A stretch of 41,939 bases of DNA from assembly GCA_964504595.1 (NCBI GenBank), contig CAZDEE010000013.1:1-41939 (forward strand). The letters are read 5' to 3'. The notes under the pieces are model-generated. The model saw nothing but the letters and a program-made list of their open reading frames with translations. It did not search any database and was not told the DNA's origin. Both the position numbers and the translations under genes were made by a program. Positions within the stretch are counted from its first letter, which is position 1. Every line of letters starts with the position of its first letter. Source of the stretch: CAG-826 sp964504595 (GTDB lineage Bacteria; Bacillota_I; Bacilli_A; RFN20; CAG-826). Shown here piece by piece: positions 31,853 to 40,387 of this stretch.

Positions 31853-31993
31853 TGGTAAAATCTCTTTGTGAGTTTAAAATTGTAAATGAGTTTACTATCA
31901 TGTAGTAACTTAATTGATTTTTTTCTAAAGAGATAGTGGAAATATGTAAATGATTAAAAAAAATAATTTTGTAAAAAAGAGAGGTAATAACTT
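31853..31993 (+). promoter_or_regulatory. candidate promoter and structured leader of the accessory cassette
   Basis: TGGTAAAAT (31853-31861) resembles an extended -10; no clear -35. Downstream, ATCTCTTT (31860-31867) pairs perfectly with AAAGAGAT (31927-31934). Inside lies a second hairpin, GTTTACTA with TAGTAAC around TCATG, at about 31890-31909. Then comes GAGAGGT, the ribosome binding site of the first cassette gene. Whether the leader starts at the outer stem depends on the true transcription start, which I cannot fix. Confidence 0.4.
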
Positions 31994-32407
31994 ATGAGCA
32001 AAGAAAAATTAGAATTTTATCCTTTTCATCCATTAGATGAAAAAACACATTTAATTGAAACAACTAAAATGCCGATTTTAGAACAAATATTACCATTTAA
32101 GGTTGAAGAACTATTAAACGAATTTAATAATAATTTAGAAGAAAGCCTTATAGTATATGAAGATAAAAGATTTGAAGTAGAAGGCGTGGCAATTTATGTA
32201 GGACCGGATATTCATCACAAACCATCAATTCAACTTTCTAGTTGTAAAAATGGTAAATGCTGTACATTAACAATCTTTCAAAACAAAGATTTTTATAAAG
32301 AGGTATCTGTTGGCGATAAAGTTATTGTTAGAGCAAATTATTTAGTTTTAAGTAATTTGTTTGGTCTTGTAATGAAAAATAGCGAATTAATAAAGGTAAT
32401 TAAATAA
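31994..32407 (+). CDS. OB-fold (tRNA_anti-like) protein of unknown role
   Basis: This is a 137-residue soluble protein without signal or membrane segment. The C-terminal two thirds look like the tRNA_anti-like OB fold: a first strand VEGVAIYVGPDIHHKPSIQL, a turn with three Cys (SSCKNGKCCTL), then VSVGDKVIVRANYLVLS and GLVMKNSELIKV. Such folds bind nucleic acid or small ligands; nothing here says which. The GAGAGGT ribosome binding site is good. It starts the cassette and is one base from the next gene, so it is probably made with the amidohydrolases and may bind or sense their substrate (inference). Confidence 0.7.
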   Translation: MSKEKLEFYPFHPLDEKTHLIETTKMPILEQILPFKVEELLNEFNNNLEESLIVYEDKRFEVEGVAIYVGPDIHHKPSIQLSSCKNGKCCTLTIFQNKDFYKEVSVGDKVIVRANYLVLSNLFGLVMKNSELIKVIK

Positions 32408-32408
32408 G

Positions 32409-33383
32409 ATGAAAGAAACTATTAACTGCATTTTATTTGATGGAGATAATCTAATTGAAAATGCATCTGTAACTATTGATGAAGGAAAAATTGTCTCAAT
32501 TGAGAGAAGCAATAGTAATTGTTCAAATTATTTTATGATGCCTTGTTTAATAGATTCTCATACACATATGATAAATGTTGATCAAGTAAACAAAATGATA
32601 ACTTATGGAGTGAATACAACATTTGACGTTTGCGCAAGTCAAGCATTAATTGAATCATCAAAGGTTCTGCGGATAATTTCATCACTTGATATGGCTATGG
32701 GAATTGTTTTAAATCCTAAGAAGTTCATTGAAAAAGCAATTAGCAAAGGTGCTAAATATATAAAAGTTTTATTATTTAATTCTTTATCGATTGGTTTAAA
32801 AGCATTAAAAGGGATTGTAGAAGAAGCCCATAAAAATAATTTGAAAGTTGTAGTTCATGCAACAGAACTAGCAACTTATAAACAAGTTGTAGAAGCTAAT
32901 GTTGATATAATCTTACATTTACCAATGAAAGATAAATTAAGTGATGATTTTGCAAGTGAAATTGCTAGTAAAGGAATTTATGTTGTTCCAACATTAGTGA
33001 TGATGGAAACTTTTGTTAAATGTGGTCGTGGTGGTTATAACGAGGAACACTTTAAAAATGCTTTAAAACAAGTCAAAACTTTGCGTGATAATGGAGTTAA
33101 AATCTTAGTAGGCACAGACGCTAATATTGGAAGTTTTGCTCCAGAAGTAACTTATGGAGATTCAGTATATAGAGAAATCAATTTACTTTTAGAAGCTGGT
33201 ATTCCATTGTTAGAAGTCTTAAAAGGAGCTACGTCAAGAAATGGTGAAGCTTTCAATTTGAATTTAGGAAAAATAGAGATTGGAAATACCGCTGATGCTT
33301 TATTGTTTAAAAAATCTGAAGATATAGAAATAAGTTATGATAAACTTGAAAAAGTTTGGATTAGCGGAAAGGAAATAAAATGA
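32409..33383 (+). CDS. metal-dependent amidohydrolase, imidazolonepropionase-like
   Basis: This 324-residue member of the amidohydrolase superfamily is of the imidazolonepropionase/Xaa-Pro-dipeptidase-like group. The metal-site pieces are in order: HxH in LIDSHTHM (about 49-56), the bridging-lysine candidate in GAKYIKVLLF (about 119), histidines in VVVHATE and IILHLPM, and the catalytic Asp in ILVGTDANIG (about 236). The C-terminal sandwich segment LGKIEIGNTADALLFK is typical. It would hydrolyse a cyclic amide, lactam or dipeptide; the substrate is unknown. Its TGA stop overlaps the next ATG by 4 bases, so the two amidohydrolases are translated together. Confidence 0.8.
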   Translation: MKETINCILFDGDNLIENASVTIDEGKIVSIERSNSNCSNYFMMPCLIDSHTHMINVDQVNKMITYGVNTTFDVCASQALIESSKVLRIISSLDMAMGIVLNPKKFIEKAISKGAKYIKVLLFNSLSIGLKALKGIVEEAHKNNLKVVVHATELATYKQVVEANVDIILHLPMKDKLSDDFASEIASKGIYVVPTLVMMETFVKCGRGGYNEEHFKNALKQVKTLRDNGVKILVGTDANIGSFAPEVTYGDSVYREINLLLEAGIPLLEVLKGATSRNGEAFNLNLGKIEIGNTADALLFKKSEDIEISYDKLEKVWISGKEIK

Positions 33384-34378
33384 AGATTATTACTATAGAA
33401 GAACATATTTATTTAAAGTCATTAAGCTTAGAATTGTCAAAATATTATAATGAAGATAGTGAAAATAGTAAATCTGCTGGTAGTAAAGGATTACCATATT
33501 TTCCTGATTTTGAATTATATGCTGATGGTGATTTAAAAAGATTAAGTGATATGGATAAATATGGAATTGATAAACAAATATTATCATGTCCTGTACAAAC
33601 TCAAATATTAAATTCAAGCGAAGCTCCAAGAATTGTTAGACAAGCTAATAATGAATTAGCAGAAATTATCAAGAAACATCCAACTCGTTTTGGTGGATTT
33701 GGATTACTTCCTTGGTCTAATATTGAAGAATCCGTTAAAGAAGTAATTAGAATAAAACAAGTTCTTAAATTGGAAGGTATTATTTTAGCAGGAAGACCAT
33801 CAATGAAAGCAATCTTTTTAGATAATGAAAAATATTATCCAATTTTAGAAATGATTGAAAAAATGGATTTACCTATATATTTACATCCCGCTCCACCATT
33901 AAAAGATATTCAAGATAAATACTATAGTGGACTTGGTGATCAATTAAGTGCAAGATTATCTTTATATGGCTGGGGATGGCACAATGAAATTGGAGTTCAA
34001 GTAATTAGAATGATTTTATCAGGGGTGTTTGAAAAGTTTCCTAAACTACAAGTGATTGTGGGACACTGGGGAGAAATGGTACCATTCTTTTTATCTAGAT
34101 TAGATCAAGCGTTACCTAAAGAAGTTACTCATCTTTCTAAAACGATAACAGAAACATTTAAAAGCAATATCTATATAACTCCAAGTGGCATATTTGATTA
34201 TCCACAATTAAATTTCTGTATAGATGTCTTAGGCGCTGATAGAATTATCCATTCAGTTGATTTTCCATTTATAGAAAATGAAAATGCAAAAGAATATATT
34301 GAAAAAGCACCAATAACAAATGAAGATAAAGAGTTGATTTCATATAAAAATGCAATGAAATTATTTTATAATAAATAA
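33380..34378 (+). CDS. amidohydrolase 2 / ACMSD-type decarboxylase-like protein
   Basis: The 332 residues fit the PF04909 family (ACMSD, gamma-resorcylate and 5-carboxyvanillate decarboxylases, and related hydrolases). The start MKIITIEEH gives the EEH metal site used by this group. Further pieces are LPIYLHPAPPL (His, about 170), VIVGHWGEMVPFFLSRLDQA (His, about 228) and the catalytic Asp in HSVDFPFIENENA (about 293). TNEDKELISYKNAMKLF matches the usual C-terminal helix. Likely reaction: metal-dependent decarboxylation or hydrolysis of an aromatic or cyclic acid. No partner dioxygenase is seen. Good coupling to the gene before; 33 bases to the next. Confidence 0.8.
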   Translation: MKIITIEEHIYLKSLSLELSKYYNEDSENSKSAGSKGLPYFPDFELYADGDLKRLSDMDKYGIDKQILSCPVQTQILNSSEAPRIVRQANNELAEIIKKHPTRFGGFGLLPWSNIEESVKEVIRIKQVLKLEGIILAGRPSMKAIFLDNEKYYPILEMIEKMDLPIYLHPAPPLKDIQDKYYSGLGDQLSARLSLYGWGWHNEIGVQVIRMILSGVFEKFPKLQVIVGHWGEMVPFFLSRLDQALPKEVTHLSKTITETFKSNIYITPSGIFDYPQLNFCIDVLGADRIIHSVDFPFIENENAKEYIEKAPITNEDKELISYKNAMKLFYNK

Positions 34379-34411
34379 AAAGTTATTAGTAAAGTGTATG
34401 GAGGAAAATCT

Positions 34412-34780
34412 ATGAGTAAAGCATATGAATTTTTAAAAGAATGTGGGTCATTCTTTGTATTAACAATTAATAAAGACTATCCAGCAGGAAGACCATTTGG
34501 TGCTGTAATGGAAGTGAATGGTGATTTATATTTAGCTACTAATGATTTTAATCAAGCACATAGACAATTAAGAGAAAATGAACATATTCAAATAATTGCT
34601 AAAAAAGATAATTCAAGAGAATGGATTAGAATAACAGGGCTTGCAAGTGAATGTAATGATAAAGATTTAAAAGAAAAAATGTACGTTGAATGTCTTATCT
34701 TACAAAGACATTATAATAGTAGTTTGAATGAACATTTTTTGATGTTTAAAGTAACTGTTGAAAATGTTGAATTTAAATAA
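34412..34780 (+). CDS. PNPOx-like flavin-binding protein
   Basis: This 122-residue split-barrel protein resembles the pyridoxamine 5'-phosphate oxidase-like flavin-binding family. The pattern starts with FFVLTINKDYPAGRPFGAVM (about 14-33), followed by DLYLATNDFNQAHRQLRENE and IQIIAKKDNSREWIRITG. The Ala/Gly at the phosphate-binding turn fits an FMN site. An in-frame GTG lies 18 bases upstream, but the ATG at 34412 has GGAGG seven bases in front. It probably acts as a flavin or F420-type reductase/oxidase on the cassette substrate (inference). aldo/keto reductase follows after 13 bases. Confidence 0.75.
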   Translation: MSKAYEFLKECGSFFVLTINKDYPAGRPFGAVMEVNGDLYLATNDFNQAHRQLRENEHIQIIAKKDNSREWIRITGLASECNDKDLKEKMYVECLILQRHYNSSLNEHFLMFKVTVENVEFK

Positions 34781-34793
34781 AAGGAGTAAAATT

Positions 34794-35732
34794 ATGATGA
34801 ATAAATTAGGCTTAGGAACAATGGGGATGAATTTTGATAATAAAGAATTATCTATTGAAACAATTCATAAAGCACTAGAAGAAGGTATCACTATTTTTAA
34901 TACTGGTGATTTTTATCAACGAGGTGAATCTCAAGTTGTACTTGGAGAAGCATTAAGAGGAATTCCAAGAGATAAATACTTTATATCATTAAAATTTGGT
35001 GTTTCTTTTACTCCTCAAGGAGCATTTTTAGATGTTAATCCCAATAATATAAAAGGAAAACTTTTAGATTCACTCAATAAAATGGGACTTGATTATGTTG
35101 ACTTATATCAACCTGCAAGACAGGATACAGAAATTCCAGTTGAAGATATTGTAAAAGAAATTAAATCATTAATTAATGAAGGATATGTCAAACATATTGG
35201 TTTATCAGAAGTTGATGCTGAAACTTTAAGAAGAGCTCATAAAATATATCCTATTCACAGTGTTGAAGTTGAATATTCTTTGCTTAATAGAGAAATAGAA
35301 AATGAATTAATTCAAACTGCTAAAGAATTAGGAGTTAATGTTGTAGTATATGGCGCTGTAGGACATGGAATATTGACTAATAAAGTATTTGATGAAACAA
35401 TGAATAATCCGATGATTTCTAGAGGAATACTTGCTCCTCAATATAAAGAAAATAACTTGTTAGTATTAAATAGATTTAATGAAATTGCAAAAGATTTAAA
35501 TTTAGAAATGAGCGAATTAGCTATTTCTTGGACACAAGCAAAATATGATAATATTGTAACTTTAATTGGAACAACTAAACCAAATCATTTAGAAAGTTCT
35601 ATTAGGGCAATTAGTACTAAGTTACCATTAAATAAAGTAGAAGAAATTGAAAAAATATTATCTGATAAAACTATTAGTGGAATCTTTAGAAGAAAATGGA
35701 TTTTTACTAATGGTGTTGGAAGACTTTTTTAG
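34794..35732 (+). CDS. aldo/keto reductase family protein
   Basis: A TIM-barrel NAD(P)H oxidoreductase of 312 residues. The N-terminal LGLGTMGMNFDN is followed by ITIFNTGDFYQRGESQVVLG with the catalytic Asp and Tyr, then ISLKFGVSF with the Lys. The His position reads DLYQPARQD, so the usual catalytic His is replaced, as in a subgroup of this family. EGYVKHIGLSEVDAETL and VEYSLLNREIENELI come next. AAGGAG seven bases before ATG 34794 sets the start; the second ATG three bases later is possible. It closes the cassette; no clear terminator follows. Confidence 0.88.
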   Translation: MMNKLGLGTMGMNFDNKELSIETIHKALEEGITIFNTGDFYQRGESQVVLGEALRGIPRDKYFISLKFGVSFTPQGAFLDVNPNNIKGKLLDSLNKMGLDYVDLYQPARQDTEIPVEDIVKEIKSLINEGYVKHIGLSEVDAETLRRAHKIYPIHSVEVEYSLLNREIENELIQTAKELGVNVVVYGAVGHGILTNKVFDETMNNPMISRGILAPQYKENNLLVLNRFNEIAKDLNLEMSELAISWTQAKYDNIVTLIGTTKPNHLESSIRAISTKLPLNKVEEIEKILSDKTISGIFRRKWIFTNGVGRLF

Positions 35733-36266
35733 TTTTTGTTTAATAAATTTGAATTTGTTAGAAGTGTTAGTCATAATATTGTAAAAATCAGTTGTTTTTT
35801 GTTAGTTTCAATTCAATGCGAAATCTCTATGTTTGAAAAGGTAATGGACAAAAGATATGCTCTTGAGATAATTAATATGAGATCTACAAATTATATCATG
35901 CTTATTAAAAATGGATTAACTACGAAATAAATGGTGAAATAAAATCATGTATCAACTGATAATATTAAAGAATTTATTTTTTTAAAATATCGAAGCTTGT
36001 GCGTGATTTTATTTCGAGAAAATAAAAAATATTTAATTTCTCGAAGTTTATATGTTGTTTTGCTTCGAAAAAAATGTTTTTTTCTAATTATTGGTGTCAT
36101 AATTCGATTGAAAGAAGAGTGATATATTATGAAAATATTCACCTGAAGAATATAACAATAAAACAGTAATAGGATTATATGATAATAAACTAGAAAAGTT
36201 TTATATTATTAAATTAGTTAAATAAAAAAATATTTTATGATATTTATTATTTATTGAGGTAAATGT
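35733..36266 (+). other. AT-rich intergenic stretch with decayed sequence
   Basis: It holds a 64-codon open frame from a TTG at 35736 without ribosome binding site. A block similar to 31790-31835 is at 35784-35834. An inverted pair ATCAGTTG/CAACTGAT (35787-35794 and 35953-35960) and the nested inverted repeat at 35990-36068 follow. A broken C-terminal-like peptide frame lies at about 36136-36225 (SPEEYNNKTVIGLYDNKLEK, ending at TAA 36223-36225). None is a convincing gene. Confidence 0.5.
35990..36068. repeat. nested inverted repeat
   Basis: An outer pair TCGAAGC (35990-35996) / GCTTCGA (36062-36068) encloses an inner pair TTCGAGAAA (36013-36021) / TTTCTCGAA (36037-36045) with a 15-base loop. 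No T-run follows the inner stem, so it is not a plain terminator; its role is unknown. Confidence 0.5.
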
Positions 36267-36557
36267 ATGAAATACAAAATAGGAGAAATTAAATATTTCA
36301 AACCTAATTATAATGAAGAAATAAAAGGATGTTGGATTTGTCAATTAGTTAAATATATTGAAAAAAGTAATCGTTATTTAGCTATTATACATGATATATA
36401 TGCGCCATATCATTATATGAAGGGTTTTGTAAAAGAAGAGGATCTAGGTGAAATAAGTGAAACATTTATTTTAAGTGTTACTTCTTTAGAAGATCTTAAA
36501 TTAAATATGACAATCAAAGAAGTTATGAGATTACAATTTATTGATTTGTATGAATAA
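36267..36557 (+). CDS. small hypothetical protein
   Basis: This is a 96-residue soluble protein I do not recognise. It starts MKYKIGEIKYFKPNYNEEIK after a GAGGT ribosome binding site 8 bases before the ATG, and has no signal peptide, membrane segment or known motif; two Cys lie in CWICQL (about 22-27). The middle GFVKEEDLGEISETF is acidic. It is the one intact frame in a stretch of decayed genes, which may mean it is either the last survivor of an accessory island or under selection. Confidence as a real gene is moderate. Confidence 0.55.
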   Translation: MKYKIGEIKYFKPNYNEEIKGCWICQLVKYIEKSNRYLAIIHDIYAPYHYMKGFVKEEDLGEISETFILSVTSLEDLKLNMTIKEVMRLQFIDLYE

Positions 36558-36692
36558 TTAATCTTAGGCAAATTAATAAATGATAAGTGCAACATTTATA
36601 GATAAGATAAATATTGGTATTGCAAAGTCGTTAATATAAAAGTTACAGTTATAAAAGCTTATTTAATTAAATGATTTTTATAATAATATATT

Positions 36693-36854
36693 AATGAAAA
36701 AGATGAATGTTTATTAAATGATGTATCTATAATTGAAGTTGATAAGGAAAGGAAGTCTAAAAAAGTTTGAATATATGAAATTAAATAAATATATTCAGGT
36801 TATTTACCAAACGATCTAGTAAAATTATTAATATTTATTGATGTTATAGAATAA
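36693..36854 (+). pseudogene. decayed gene remnant with two in-frame stops
   Basis: One frame reads DECLLNDVSIIEVDKERK, then TGA, a short piece, TAA, and GYLPNDLVKLLIFIDVIE up to TAA at 36852-36854, directly before a good terminator. There is no usable start. From 36558 to 36692 nothing else is open. The product cannot be recognised. Confidence 0.45.
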
Positions 36855-36866
36855 AATTTTTATAAG

Positions 36867-36894
36867 GATTAAGTGATATTGCTTGATCTTTTTT
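36867..36894 (+). terminator. rho-independent terminator behind the decayed gene
   Basis: GATTAAG (36867-36873) and CTTGATC (36882-36888) form a 7-bp stem with one G-U pair and loop TGATATTG, followed by six T. It survives although the gene before it is broken. Confidence 0.65.
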
Positions 36895-36955
36895 ATTTAG
36901 ATAAAGCCTAATTACTTTTCGTAAATTTGAGTTATTTTTTAATTTGTTGCTATTC

Positions 36956-36984
36956 TTGTTGTTTAGTATTATATTTTATATAAT
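36956..36984 (+). promoter_or_regulatory. sigma-A-type promoter of the split lipoprotein gene
   Basis: TTGTTG (36956-36961), 17 bases, TATAAT (36979-36984), about 16 bases before GGAGG of the ribosome binding site. A strong promoter for a gene that carries an internal stop. Confidence 0.7.
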
Positions 36985-37011
36985 TATAAAAAAAGTGAAG
37001 GAGGAACTTTT

Positions 37012-38727
37012 ATGAAAAAAATGTTTTTAAAAATAATGTCGATAATGTCGTTGTTAACCTTGGCTAATGGATGTAATGCCAAAGAGATTTCTTTAGATAA
37101 AATGTTAGAAAAGGTATCAAATTCTAATATCACTTATCGCTCTGATTATAATATTTATTATTATTACATTAATACACCAGATAAAGTTGAATCGATACAA
37201 AGATTTGATGTTGTAGCTAAGATTACTGAGCAAATGTATGATATGAAGGCATTCTTATATGGTGAAGATAGTATTGCTTCATATGCTCATTTAGAAAGAG
37301 ACGCGGAGGGATATGTCACATATAGTGATATAAATATTAATAACGAATTAATGACCGAGCGGACAATTGATGGTCAAGGTAAACCATTTTTATGGGAAGA
37401 CAGCGTTTATTACAACTTAATAAAATACTTAAAAGTAAATGATTTCGAAAAGGTTGATAATGAAACATATAAATTTGTGGGAGATTTAGAAGATTTACCT
37501 TTGAGTATCATTCATACCGCAGTTCCATTATCTTCATTTGATATTGAATCTTTTACTTTAAAAATTAAAGACAATGCTGTTGAATCGTTATTTTTTAAAG
37601 AATAAGAATCTGATCAAGTTTATGAGAATTGCATGTATGGAAGAACAATATCTTTAAAATTTGAAAACATAGGCGCTACAGAAATTAAAAAAATTGAGCC
37701 ATATAAAGAAAATAGAGAAAATGACGCTTTAGGAGAGGCTTTAAAAGATATTAAAACAAAAGATAATTACACAATAACTTCAAAAGGGATTTTAGAAGAT
37801 AAAACTGAAATCGCATTTCAAGAGACATATATTACTAAAAATGATATTCTTCAAATTCAAAATACAAATCCAGGAGTATTTAAAACAGGATGTCATACAT
37901 ATAATGGCGAATTATATAGTTTTGAGTCTTCAGGAGAGTATTTGTTAGGTGAAAAAGTTAATGGTTCCACAACCGTTTCTAGTTATCTTCCAACATTTGA
38001 TTTTTCAAAAGATGTATTTGAATTTATTGAAGAAAATGATGAGGGTTATAGAGTATATAAGCCTTACCAAAGCATGGCTGCGGTTTTAGATTATGTTGAT
38101 GTTTTAAATCAATATAGTGAAGCATATTATTCACCAGCGGGCGATATTTATTTCTTTGTTAAAGATAATAAATTGAGCAAGATTGAATTCCCAGTTTATA
38201 TTTATTTATCAGGAGATTCTTTGATAGCCACAAATAGATTAACTTTCTCTGATTTTGGTTCTACTACTATTGAATCAAGTGTTTGGGATTCATTTGTATT
38301 ACGTTTACCAAGTGAAGATGCTAATGCAACTTCATGGAATAGTGATTCATATAAAGTTGTTTTAGAAGGATTAGATGATGAGACAGAATTAACATTAGGT
38401 GAAGTATTTGAAAAATGCTTAGGAAGTACGACAGCAATGCCTTATTTCATCCCTGAATCAGGTAAATTTGAGGCTTCTGCTAGTTATTCTGCTGAAGATA
38501 ATGCTGTATATGTATCTTTATCTTCAGAAAGTGATGCTAGTACTAAAACAATGAGTTACATTAAAAAAATACTTTTAGATAACGGATTTGAAAATGAGTC
38601 TATGATTGATGGGGATATGCAAATGGAATCATTCTTTAAAGATGATATCGAAATTGGTGCATTCTTGTATGAAGGAATACTTGGTATTGAAATAACATTG
38701 CCAGTTGGAAACATACTTAGCAAATAG
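37012..38727 (+). pseudogene. lipoprotein gene interrupted by one in-frame TAA
   Basis: Reading starts at ATG 37012 (GGAGG seven bases before) with a signal peptide LKIMSIMSLLTLANGC and lipid-attachment Cys 21. It runs 197 residues to TAA at 37603-37605. The very same frame stays open from there (ESDQVYENCMYGRTISLKFE) for 373 more codons to TAG at 38725-38727. So the two parts are one gene of about 571 codons broken by one stop, which could arise from CAA by C-to-T. The second part has no ribosome binding site of its own. The content is beta-rich and acidic, as in surface lipoproteins; I recognise no family. A terminator follows. Confidence 0.7.
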
Positions 38728-38748
38728 AGCCTAGATTGTTTGTTTTAT

Positions 38749-38792
38749 AGATGGAGGATATTTTTTATAAATTTATCCCCATCTTTTTTTTA
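38749..38792 (+). terminator. rho-independent terminator after the split lipoprotein gene
   Basis: AGATGGAGGATA (38749-38760) and TATCCCCATCT (38774-38784) pair over 11 bp with one bulged A, followed by eight T. The next 140 bases up to 38932 are AT-rich; TTGTTC (38883-38888), 17 bases, TAGAAT (38906-38911) is a possible promoter of the next gene. Confidence 0.8.
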
Positions 38793-38932
38793 ATAAGTAT
38801 CAATTATTTTATGGTCTAATATTAAATTGAGAAGACATTGGTTTTAAGGTTAAATATTTTGTCTAAAATTAATTATTAATATTTGTTCTTTTAAGGGGAA
38901 TAGTATAGAATATTTGTTGAGGAGATTGGTTA

Positions 38933-40015
38933 ATGAAAACATCAGAAATTAAGAATGCGATTTACGCAACATATAAGAAAAACTTTGGTTATTTTTTTGC
39001 AACATCATTTGCCTTTGTTGTCTTAATTACCCTTATTTCAATACTTGATTTATATATTCAAGGTATGGCAATTTTAGGAATATTTTTCCTTATTATTCCT
39101 TTTTTAGGATGTATGATATTTGCTAACATGCAATTTTCATTAGGAAAACCATATGATTATAAAAACTTTTATCAAGGATATAGAATATCACTACTTCCTG
39201 GACTTCATGGCTCTTTTAGATTTATTAGGTCAGTAATTTTTTCTTTTTTAATCATAATGGGTTCTTTTTTAGTTATTTACGAAGTATCATCGTTATTTAT
39301 TACGGTTTATGATAGTGAATTAAATAATGTTTTATTAAATGTATATAATGCTCAAACAATTGAAGAAGGAAATATGATTTTGAATGAATATCTTCAATCT
39401 TCATCCGGTCAGTATTATACGAATTTATATTCAATTATGTATTTATGTTCTTTTGGAATAGGATTATTCTTTCTAATTATATTTGTTTTAAGATCGGTTC
39501 CTATTTTTTATATTCAATCAGGAATTGGTTGCTCAAAAAAAGAAGCAATCAAGTTATTTAATAAAGTTTATCCAGAAAGTAAAAAGCTATCAAATAAATT
39601 GATAAATAGCGTGATTTGGCCATATTATATTATTTTTCCAATTTCATATGCACTAGGTGCATTTTGTGGATGGGCTGTGTCAGGTAATTTAGCAATATCA
39701 CTTGTTATAGCTTTAGGCGTTTCATTGCTTATTTCAAGCGCTATGTTAGCGCCTTATCTACTTTGTCAAGATGTTTTATATCATATTTATGCACCAGCAT
39801 ATAAAGTTAACGCTAAATCTATTTTTGAAAATGCTTTATTAACTTTAAGCAATAATCCTCAATTAAGTGAGGAACAAAAAGAAAAATTAAAAGATTATTA
39901 TTTAAAACAACTTCAAGAGATTGAACAAATTGAAAAAACAATGACAATTACAAATAGTTCAACTGTTGAAATAGCGGAAAGAGATTCACAAATTAACGAT
40001 AACAAAGGAGAATAA
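38933..40015 (+). CDS. polytopic membrane protein of unknown function
   Basis: The 360 residues have about six membrane segments: near 19-38, 42-63, 98-123, 166-188, 230-250 and 254-283. Between segments three and four lies an outer or inner loop of about 45 residues. A soluble C-terminal tail (about 300-360) contains a helix LSEEQKEKLKDYYLKQLQEI that may form a coiled coil. I do not recognise the family; it recalls uncharacterised integral membrane proteins of Bacillota. The GAGGAG ribosome binding site is good. yccF follows after 4 bases, so the two form a unit that ends at a bidirectional terminator. Confidence 0.75.
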   Translation: MKTSEIKNAIYATYKKNFGYFFATSFAFVVLITLISILDLYIQGMAILGIFFLIIPFLGCMIFANMQFSLGKPYDYKNFYQGYRISLLPGLHGSFRFIRSVIFSFLIIMGSFLVIYEVSSLFITVYDSELNNVLLNVYNAQTIEEGNMILNEYLQSSSGQYYTNLYSIMYLCSFGIGLFFLIIFVLRSVPIFYIQSGIGCSKKEAIKLFNKVYPESKKLSNKLINSVIWPYYIIFPISYALGAFCGWAVSGNLAISLVIALGVSLLISSAMLAPYLLCQDVLYHIYAPAYKVNAKSIFENALLTLSNNPQLSEEQKEKLKDYYLKQLQEIEQIEKTMTITNSSTVEIAERDSQINDNKGE

Positions 40016-40019
40016 AAAA

Positions 40020-40379
40020 ATGTTACGTGCAATAGCTAATGTTATATGGTTTTGTTTAGGTGGGTTTATCTTAGCTCTATTATGGGCGTTTTTAGGATTG
40101 GTATTATGCATTACTATTATCGGAATACCATTTGGAAAACAATGCTTTAAGTTTTCTTCACTATGTGTAGCTCCATTTGGTAAGGAAGTAATAACTAAAT
40201 TTGATGCACATCCTATTGCTAATCTTATTTGGGTTGTTTTATTAGGATGGGAAATGTTTATTGCTTATTTAGGAGTTGCAGTTGCTCAATGTATAACAAT
40301 AATCGGCATTCCAAATGGAATTCAAGCTTTGAAAATGGCTAAACTTGCATTATTCCCATTTGGCGCGAAAGTTAAGTAA
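40020..40379 (+). CDS. yccF: YccF domain inner membrane protein
   Basis: The 119 residues contain the YccF (DUF307) repeat twice: NVIWFCLGGFILALLWA with CITIIGIPFGKQCFKF (about 7-47), then NLIWVVLLGWEMFIAYLG with CITIIGIPNGIQALKMAKLA (about 70-110). PFG closes each half. Each half has two hydrophobic segments, so about four in all. The family is widespread and has no established biochemical role. The ribosome binding site is AAAGGAGAA. The pairing with a polytopic membrane protein suggests a joint envelope function (inference). Confidence 0.92.
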   Translation: MLRAIANVIWFCLGGFILALLWAFLGLVLCITIIGIPFGKQCFKFSSLCVAPFGKEVITKFDAHPIANLIWVVLLGWEMFIAYLGVAVAQCITIIGIPNGIQALKMAKLALFPFGAKVK

Positions 40380-40387
40380 TAATGATT

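Noticed and set aside
35736..35930. 64-codon frame after the aldo/keto reductase
   Set aside because: It begins at a TTG without ribosome binding site and overlaps a repeated block; no family resemblance.
35945..36142. 65-codon minus-strand frame
   Set aside because: It runs through the nested inverted repeat, has no ribosome binding site and a composition typical of chance AT-rich frames.
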